Assembly: GCF_901686465.1 (NCBI RefSeq)
Contig: NZ_LR594487.1
Coordinates: forward strand, 1-64,000
Origin: Halorubrum sp. DM2
GTDB taxonomy: Archaea > Halobacteriota > Halobacteria > Halobacteriales > Haloferacaceae
Reading direction: 5' to 3'
Length of the DNA: 64,000 nt
The notes beneath the pieces were generated by a model. The model made no database searches, was not told the origin of the DNA, and saw only the letters and a program-made list of their open reading frames with translations. The translations under genes were made by a program, and so were the position numbers. Shown here piece after piece: positions 58,384 through 64,000 of the stretch. How positions within the stretch are numbered: position 1 is the stretch's first letter; the number at the start of each line of letters is the position of its first letter.

Positions 58384-60437
58384 CTGTAGTCACCCACGGC
58401 TCTGGCACTGTTCCGATTTGTCATACTCTGATCCGTCGTGTTCTCATGAGTCGTGTCCTGCTCGTCGGTGAGCGAGCCGAGTTCGGCTCGCCAGTCCGCG
58501 TGGATCGGTCCCTCACGTTCGGCGTCGGAACCGGTCACCGCGTCGATTCGTTCGGGATCGTAGGGCTCAGACGCCGGTATCGGATCGATGATGCTTCCGG
58601 AGCGGGCACCGGGGACGGTGCCGCGGAGTTGATCGAGTAGAGCCGCCGCGGGCGACTCGCGCACGGTAACGGCCGATGCCTCGCGGTGGAGCGCGGCGTC
58701 GACCGGCGAGGTCGGACGGTACGCCCGCTCTCCGGACGGCCGCGGTCCGACGTTCGCTCCCTCCCAGTAGTTACCGCGATCGCCGTCGGCCCAGACGCGG
58801 AGCGCGCCCGCACCGGCGGCGGCGTGGTCGTCGTTGCCGACGAAGTCGTTCGCGACGACGCGACTCGACGGGACGACCGTCGTCGCACGCGCGCCGAATT
58901 CGTTGTCGACGACCACGTTGCGTTCGTACAGCGATCTGCGCGCACTCGTCGAGAACCCGAGTTCGTTGTCGACCAGCGTGTTGTACGCGATGTACGTCCG
59001 CGTCCCCGACGACTGGATCCCCGCACTGGAGTTCCGCACGTCGTTGCCGACGATCGCGTTTCCGGACGGACGGGTCATCACGGTGATCCCCGCGAACAGC
59101 TCGTTGCGGGCGGTGTTGTCCGCGACCAGCGCGTCGCCGGTGTACATGAGATGGACGCCGTACCGGTTGTCAGTGAACGTCGAGTTCCGGATGATCGAGC
59201 CGTCCGCGCGATGGAGGTAGATCCCGTCACGACCGCCCTCGAACCGGCTGTCAGTCACGGTCACGCGCGACTCCATCCCCGTGATCCCCATGAATCCGTT
59301 CCGCCAGGTTTCGGACCCGTCGACGCGGAGGTCGCGGACGACCGCGTGCGATCCTTCACGCAACAGGAGTCCGCTCGCGTTCGTTTCGATCACGACGTCG
59401 TCGACGACGAGCCCCGGTGCGGCGATCGCTCGGATCCCGGCGTCGCCGTGGCCGTACCCGCTCTGGATGTTCGCGTCCCACGGCTCGATCTCCTCGTCTC
59501 TGGAGGCACGCGCCGCCTCCGGGTCTCGCGTCCGGTTTCCGACACCGTCGATCCGGAGTCCCCGTATGGCGACATCGGCCGCGCGAACGGTGACGACCGA
59601 TCCGTTGCCGTCGCCGGTGATCCGCGCGCCGTCACCCGCGATAGTTACGGATTCGTTGACCGTCACCGTCTCACGATACACTCCCTCTGGGACGACGACC
59701 GTCGTGTTCGACGGTGCCACCTCAACCGCTGCGTCGATCGTCGGCGCGTCCTCGCCAACGACCACCGAAACGGGGCGGTCCGCAGTCCGTTCCGCCCTCG
59801 CGATCCGATCGTCGGCCGCCTGCCACCGATCCGGTGCGAGCGACCGCACCGTTGCCGCGGAGTCGACGTCGAACGAGCGGTTCCGGACTGATTCCCAGCC
59901 GACCGCCGATCCGTCGTGGTCAGCCGCGAACGACTCGGCCGCCTCTCGACTTCGGAAGGGGATCACGGCCTCGCCGGCCGGCGTGCGGGCGTCGCTGTCG
60001 ACGACGTAGTGCGCTTCCTCGGCCGGAGTCCACCCGCCGGCTCCGGTCGCCGTGAACAGCCCGTCGCTGGTCGTGTCCGGATTCTGGTGATCGAAGGTCT
60101 CGACGTACGCGACGAGCGGGTAGCCGAACTGGCGCTCGGTCCGTCCATCCGACAGAGATGTCACGAACGAGCCGATCCCGTTGTATCCGACAACGTACTG
60201 TAGCTGCGAGTAGAACACCTGCGTCCGCGGGAGCGTCGCGTTTCCGGCCATCAGCTCGTCGGTCTCCGACGAGAGCCCCAGTTCGGTGGTGTCGTCGTAC
60301 GCCACCGGATCGGGAACCGACTTGGCCGGATCGGCGACGAACGCGCCCGCAGTTACGACCATAGCGAGAGCCACGACCGCGGCGACCGCGAGACGAACGC
60401 GTCGCGACCGGTCGTCATCAGGAGCGAAAACTGCCAC
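58380..60437 (-). CDS. nosD: NosD with N-terminal NosL-like domain
   Basis: A 685-residue exported protein with an N-terminal anchor (about 15-36). Residues 40-190 look NosL-like (TQVFYSQLQYVVGYNGIGSF; GEAVIPFRSREAAESFAADH). From 215 to 560 come right-handed β-helix repeats of the CASH/NosD type, visible as spaced N-x-I/V runs (GNAIVGNDVRNSSAGIQSSG; SLYERNVVVDNEFGARATTV). NosD passes cluster material from NosFY to N2O reductase. The fusion would bring a copper chaperone domain to the same protein. It starts with a GTG and leads the D-F-Y operon; nosZ is not in the window. Confidence 0.88.
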   Translation of the reverse strand: MAVFAPDDDRSRRVRLAVAAVVALAMVVTAGAFVADPAKSVPDPVAYDDTTELGLSSETDELMAGNATLPRTQVFYSQLQYVVGYNGIGSFVTSLSDGRTERQFGYPLVAYVETFDHQNPDTTSDGLFTATGAGGWTPAEEAHYVVDSDARTPAGEAVIPFRSREAAESFAADHDGSAVGWESVRNRSFDVDSAATVRSLAPDRWQAADDRIARAERTADRPVSVVVGEDAPTIDAAVEVAPSNTTVVVPEGVYRETVTVNESVTIAGDGARITGDGNGSVVTVRAADVAIRGLRIDGVGNRTRDPEAARASRDEEIEPWDANIQSGYGHGDAGIRAIAAPGLVVDDVVIETNASGLLLREGSHAVVRDLRVDGSETWRNGFMGITGMESRVTVTDSRFEGGRDGIYLHRADGSIIRNSTFTDNRYGVHLMYTGDALVADNTARNELFAGITVMTRPSGNAIVGNDVRNSSAGIQSSGTRTYIAYNTLVDNELGFSTSARRSLYERNVVVDNEFGARATTVVPSSRVVANDFVGNDDHAAAGAGALRVWADGDRGNYWEGANVGPRPSGERAYRPTSPVDAALHREASAVTVRESPAAALLDQLRGTVPGARSGSIIDPIPASEPYDPERIDAVTGSDAEREGPIHADWRAELGSLTDEQDTTHENTTDQSMTNRNSARAVGDYR

Positions 60438-60551
60438 ACGGTGGTTTCGGCTTACACCGACTTATCGGATCTGGTGCGACTCTCGAACGCGTAGTTCGGG
60501 TCAACTGCGAGATTCACCCCCGAGAGGGTACTGTACCGGGAGTGTTACGGA

Positions 60552-60594
60552 GAATCGAGGAGAGGGCCTCGCGCTTCAGCGCGGGGAGGGTGTC
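60552..60594 (+). mobile_element. Relic of IS200/IS605-type tnpB 3' end (copy C)
   Basis: GAATCGAGGAGAGGGCCTCG with a hairpin as in copy B. The frame reads TENRGEGLALQRGEGVNV and then stops. It overlaps the last bases of the deoxyhypusine synthase gene on the other strand, so the element ended exactly at that stop codon. Confidence 0.75.
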
Positions 60595-61567
60595 AACGTT
60601 TGAATGCCTCCGCCACGAGCAGCGGGAAGACGAGCGTCGCCTCCGCTTCGACCTGTGTGTAGTTCGTCTGTTTCTCCTTGATTTTTCCCCAAGAGACCGC
60701 CTCGTTCGGCGGTGCACCCGATAACGATCCGTCGCCCTCCATCCCCGTCGAAATGTAGACGACGTAATCCGCTCCTCCGCGGAAGAGGTTCGTCATGATC
60801 GCGTGGTGTTTCGGCACGCCACCACCGACCGCGATGAGGCCCGTCGTGTCCGCCAACAACCCATCCTCAATGAGCGAGTCGTAGTCGTCCAGTATCTCGA
60901 TACCGACGTCTGAGTCGTACCCCTGACGGTAGTAGTAGAGGAAGTTGCCGACTTCGGCGTCCGTCAGTGCCGGACAGTACACCGGCACGTCGTTGTCTGC
61001 CGCCTGCTTCAGGACCGAGTCCTCATCGTCGAGGGTTTCGCCTAACTCGCGTGCGAACGCCGTCGGCGTCCTGATCTTCTCTTCTGCGAAGAAGTCGTCG
61101 AAGAAGTCGTAGAGATACTCCTCCAGCCAGACGTACCGGTCGGAGGGGACGAAGAGATTGCCGAGCCGATTGATTCCACGCTCACGGAGCGACGCCTCGT
61201 CTGCGTCCCATTTCCCCATCTTGAACGGCTTCGCCGTTTTGATCACGTCCTCGGTCAGCGATCCGGACGTCGTGATAAGTACGTCCACGTACCCCTCTCG
61301 AACGAGGTACGCGACGGTCTCGCGCAGCCCCGACGAGATGATGTTCGACGTGAACGTGAGGTAGACGGTGGCGTCCGCCTCCTGTATGCGTTCGGCGATG
61401 TCGATGGCCTCCGCGAGTTGCGTTGCCTGGAACCCCGTCGTCGCGTAGGCGTCGAGCATCTCGCCAAAATCAAATTCCCCACGGAAATCGTAGCCGCGAA
61501 CGTTCGCCGTGTCGAGTTCCTCATCACTCCCAGGGACGACGTTCGTGTGAGAGCTATCTTCGTCCAT
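60593..61567 (-). CDS. dys: Deoxyhypusine synthase
   Basis: A 324-residue DHS: RGYDFRGEFDFGEMLDAYAT, LTFTSNIISSGLRETVAYLV, GNFLYYYRQGYDSDVGIEIL, and NEAVSWGKIKEKQTNYTQVE with the catalytic Lys of the family. The enzyme moves the aminobutyl group of spermidine (or a relative) to aIF5A. I start at the ATG at 61567; the upstream extension is not family-like. It stands alone between nosD and a UreH-like gene, a chromosome-type housekeeping gene in an otherwise metal-related neighbourhood. Confidence 0.93.
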   Translation of the reverse strand: MDEDSSHTNVVPGSDEELDTANVRGYDFRGEFDFGEMLDAYATTGFQATQLAEAIDIAERIQEADATVYLTFTSNIISSGLRETVAYLVREGYVDVLITTSGSLTEDVIKTAKPFKMGKWDADEASLRERGINRLGNLFVPSDRYVWLEEYLYDFFDDFFAEEKIRTPTAFARELGETLDDEDSVLKQAADNDVPVYCPALTDAEVGNFLYYYRQGYDSDVGIEILDDYDSLIEDGLLADTTGLIAVGGGVPKHHAIMTNLFRGGADYVVYISTGMEGDGSLSGAPPNEAVSWGKIKEKQTNYTQVEAEATLVFPLLVAEAFKR

Positions 61568-61833
61568 ACTACCGAATAGTCTGACAGCCGGCTTGAATAA
61601 CTCGGAATCGGCCACCAGTCTCTCGGTACGTCCGAGTCGACCCGGCGTCAGGCCATCCGTATTGACCGGAACCGGGTCAAGAATTGTCTCTGTAACGGAT
61701 TTCACAGACCTAACGCGCACAATCGCGGGCTCCACAGGGTGACAATTCTCGGATATCGTCGCGACACTCGACGAGGTCTGTTTGTCGAGGATCGCACCAG
61801 ACGACACAAACCGGTCGGCGACTAACACCACCT

Positions 61834-62625
61834 ATGATCGAATCGCTGTTCCGGATCGACGTCGCGCTGTTCGTTCTCATCGGCGTCCTCGGCGGCGCAC
61901 ACTGCATCGGGATGTGCGGTCCGCTCGTCACGATGTACTCGAAACAGATGACGCCGCAGCCGGACGGCGGAACCGCGACGGTCAACGACGGACGGGCCGG
62001 GCATCTCACGACCTACGAAGTTCGACAGCACTTCCTGTTCAACGTCGGCCGAGCGACGACGTACGCGATTCTCGGGGCGGGCTTCGGTGCGCTCGGGAGC
62101 GTCGTGTTCGTTACCGCCGACCAGCTGACGCCGGTCGCCGACCTCCTGCGCGGTACCGTCGGCCTCGCGGTGGGCGGATTCATCGTGGCGACGGGAGTTC
62201 GGTACGTTATCGGGGGGAGTGGCGGCGATATTCGCATACCGGGCGTCCAGCGCGTGACGTCGTGGCTCGCGGCGCGAGTTCACCGTCACGTGAACAGCCC
62301 GAGTATCGTCGGTCTCGGTGCCGTCCACGCGTTTCTCCCCTGTCCGATGCTGTATCCCGCGTACCTGTTCGCCTTCGCGAGCGGTTCCCCGACGACCGGC
62401 GGGATCGCTCTCGGTGCCCTCGGTGTCGGAACGATCCCGGCCGTCTTCCTCTACGGAACCGTCATCCAGTCTATCGACGTCGCCCACCGGCGTCGCGTCC
62501 ATCGCCTGCTCGGTGTCGTGTTCGTCGTCTTAGGGTACGTCCTGTTCGCACACGGACTGATGGCGCTCGGCGTCCATCTCCCGCACCCGATGTTCCCCCA
62601 CTACCAGCCGCTCGGCGGGATGTGA
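61834..62625 (+). CDS. UreH/SafE-like copper-assembly membrane protein
   Basis: A 263-residue membrane protein with about six spans of the DsbD-like UreH/SafE family: VLGGAHCIGMCGPLVTMYSK, with a Cys pair in CIGMC, and FLPCPMLYPAYLFAFASGSP with a third. Relatives help insert copper or other metal into oxidases and similar enzymes. Orientation toward the nosL gene 95 bases later suggests a shared role in supplying copper to N2O reductase. Confidence 0.85.
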   Translation: MIESLFRIDVALFVLIGVLGGAHCIGMCGPLVTMYSKQMTPQPDGGTATVNDGRAGHLTTYEVRQHFLFNVGRATTYAILGAGFGALGSVVFVTADQLTPVADLLRGTVGLAVGGFIVATGVRYVIGGSGGDIRIPGVQRVTSWLAARVHRHVNSPSIVGLGAVHAFLPCPMLYPAYLFAFASGSPTTGGIALGALGVGTIPAVFLYGTVIQSIDVAHRRRVHRLLGVVFVVLGYVLFAHGLMALGVHLPHPMFPHYQPLGGM

Positions 62626-62720
62626 CACTGACACGTTCTGCGGGTCGCTCGCTCTACTGGGGAGACGGCGTTCGACGGCCGCACCAGAATGGTATTCGGT
62701 ACGTGGGCGAACGGTAACGT

Positions 62721-63350
62721 ATGGATCTCAAGTTCAATCAGCGGTCAGTGTCGCGTCGACACGCTGTTCACGCGATCGGTCTAGGAGCTACGATGGGTCT
62801 CGCCGGTTGTCTCGGTAGCTCTGCCGAGTCGACTCCCGAACCGGTAGATCTGTCGGGACAAAAAACGGACTACCAAGGCGGAATGGTGATCGGAGACCAC
62901 GGTGGACCGAACGGACAGATCTTCTACGCCGACACACAGCCGGAACCCAAACAGGGACCTGCCGAGGACGCTGAAGAGACAGCGTACCTCGCTTGGTTCC
63001 ACACGCTCGCACACGGGCTCTTTCCGTATCACTTCGACATGGTGGATGACGGTGCGGAGGCGACCGCAATCTACGTTACGGACTACTCTCGCGTAAACTG
63101 GGAGATCCCTGAAGGAACTGAACGGAAGAAGATGCCAGCGCCGACCGCACCGGAGACCTTTGCGGATGCGACTGATCTCACCTACGCCGTCGAAACGGAC
63201 GTGATGGGGGGAATGGGTCCGGACCTACTGCCGTTCTCTGACAGTGATGAAGCCGAAACGTTCGCGAATAATCACGGTGGGCGCACTCTCGGGTACGACG
63301 ATATTGACAGATCACTCGTTGAGGGGATCCAAATGACTGGGATGAAGTAG
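62721..63350 (+). CDS. nosL: NosL-like copper chaperone lipoprotein
   Basis: A 209-residue Tat lipoprotein (VSRRHAVHAIGLGATMGLAG; Cys30). The mature part fits NosL: DYQGGMVIGDHGGPNGQIFY near the start and LLPFSDSDEAETFANNHGGR at the end. In bacterial NosL a Cys-Gly-Met motif binds Cu(I); here the Cys is replaced (GGM), so copper binding must differ. NosL delivers copper to N2O reductase. It is the last intact gene before the transposase. Confidence 0.88.
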   Translation: MDLKFNQRSVSRRHAVHAIGLGATMGLAGCLGSSAESTPEPVDLSGQKTDYQGGMVIGDHGGPNGQIFYADTQPEPKQGPAEDAEETAYLAWFHTLAHGLFPYHFDMVDDGAEATAIYVTDYSRVNWEIPEGTERKKMPAPTAPETFADATDLTYAVETDVMGGMGPDLLPFSDSDEAETFANNHGGRTLGYDDIDRSLVEGIQMTGMK

Positions 63351-63388
63351 GTCTGCCTCTTCACCCCGATCTCCACCTCAGCAATCCT

Positions 63389-64000
63389 ATGAACGGTTTT
63401 GATAGCCAAGCTTGTGATGAGCATCCGCAAATGCGCTCTTTGTGCGAAGCGTACAAATTCGGGATCGCCATCCGGAACGAACTCGGAGGATCGGACCTCG
63501 TCACTGCGTTCGAGAGCCTCGACCACTCGATTGACGCGATCGAAGACGAGTATCCAGCGTGGCATCCTGCGCCACTCTCCTTTCGTGCGATGGTCTTTTC
63601 GTCTGTGTTCATGGAGATCACGGGCGATTCGTACGCCGAGTTCACTCGACGACTTACACGGCAACCAGAAGTAGCCAGTATTCTCGGCTTCAGCCGAGTG
63701 CCAGACGAATCAGCCTTCTCGCGGGCGTGGCGGAACCGGTTCAACGACACGACCCACGAATATGTCCACGCCACCGCCAACTTCGTTGTCAAAGAGGTCC
63801 ACGATCGCAACATCCTAGCGCCCGAGGTTCGGCCAAAGGCAGAGATCGTCGACGATACTGAGGAATCCGCAGACTCAGTAGAAGACGAATCCTTCTCACA
63901 GGAGAAAATCGGCCAGATGACGCGCCTCGCACGCGACCACGCCTTCGGTCACTTCGACTCTGGCCGGGCCTCAAACGCCTCTTATGAGGACACACAATTC
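63389..64000 (+). CDS. Transposase N-terminal part, cut by window edge
   Basis: An open frame of 204 codons from the ATG at 63389 to the end of the window: MNGFDSQACDEHPQMRSLCE, then RQPEVASILGFSRVPDESAF and SRAWRNRF, a pattern of haloarchaeal IS5/IS1182-like DDE transposases. The catalytic Asp and Glu should lie beyond the edge. No left inverted repeat was recognised between nosL and the start codon. It marks the right end of the nos/copper block as a site of insertion. Confidence 0.8.
   Translation, partial: MNGFDSQACDEHPQMRSLCEAYKFGIAIRNELGGSDLVTAFESLDHSIDAIEDEYPAWHPAPLSFRAMVFSSVFMEITGDSYAEFTRRLTRQPEVASILGFSRVPDESAFSRAWRNRFNDTTHEYVHATANFVVKEVHDRNILAPEVRPKAEIVDDTEESADSVEDESFSQEKIGQMTRLARDHAFGHFDSGRASNASYEDTQF

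Noticed and set aside
58686-59891. A 401-codon plus-strand frame
   Set aside because: Antisense of the nosD β-helix repeats; composition is Arg/Val/Asp shadow.
1-64000. tRNA, rRNA and CRISPR arrays
   Set aside because: I looked for conserved tRNA arms, rRNA segments and spaced repeats and saw none; a tRNA or CRISPR search program would be decisive.

Overview
The window is from a haloarchaeon (class Halobacteria). The proteins are acidic, most of the DNA is GC-rich, and secreted proteins carry twin-arginine lipoprotein leaders. Start codons often sit directly behind TATA-like elements, as in leaderless transcripts. It also holds a DpsA-type ferritin, halocyanin-type blue copper domains, archaeal deoxyhypusine synthase and an archaeal-type uS14 paralogue. 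The genus, and whether this is chromosome or megaplasmid, cannot be told from the sequence alone. The dominant theme is transition-metal homeostasis: iron, then zinc, then nickel/cobalt/cobalamin, then copper for nitrous-oxide reductase maturation.

Region 1 (1-2.3 kb) is an AT-richer accessory edge with a winged-helix protein, a broken serine recombinase and a broken small membrane gene. Region 2 (2.3-30.1 kb) is an iron regulon. Ten perfect copies of the palindrome TTAGG-N4-CCTAA, the classical DtxR/IdeR half-site arrangement, plus three one-mismatch copies sit in its promoters, often within a few bases of the start codon. Genes behind these boxes include a cupin/methyltransferase operon, the ATPase, permease and binding protein of a ferric-type ABC importer encoded at three separate places, a halocyanin, an 821-residue surface protein with five HExLE/YxxFE repeats and a cupredoxin, a two-subunit GMC dehydrogenase, three glycosyltransferase-like genes, an NAD-sugar epimerase, a flippase-like membrane protein and a PAS histidine kinase. 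DpsA, a ferritin-like protein and two DtxR-family regulators lie among them. I read this as an iron-starvation response in which a surface or lipid-linked glycan pathway is co-controlled with iron import.

Region 3 (30.2-42.9 kb) looks like a zinc-limitation island. One operon encodes a CzcO-like flavoprotein with a Cys-rich tail, a uS14 ribosomal protein paralogue that has lost two of its four zinc-binding cysteines, and a FeoB-like transporter. Divergent to it is a CobW/COG0523 GTPase. A second operon is znuA, a small protein, znuC, znuB, a flavoprotein and a small conserved gene. Both promoters carry a TTAGCAA-centred motif next to the start codon.

Region 4 (42.9-54.3 kb) is a nickel/cobalt/cobalamin block: precorrin C20-methyltransferase, a MoaB-like protein, two more CobW GTPases, an ECF-type CbiM-N-Q-O transporter, a SsuABC-like ABC system and four NikR-type regulators with differing metal ligands.

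Region 5 (54.3-64 kb) holds copper and denitrification accessory genes (SCO1-like, nosD with a NosL-like N-terminal domain, nosF, nosY, a UreH/SafE-like membrane protein and nosL) around deoxyhypusine synthase. It ends in a transposase gene cut by the window edge. Three short relics of the 3' end of IS200/IS605-type tnpB elements lie at 37.3, 54.5 and 60.6 kb.
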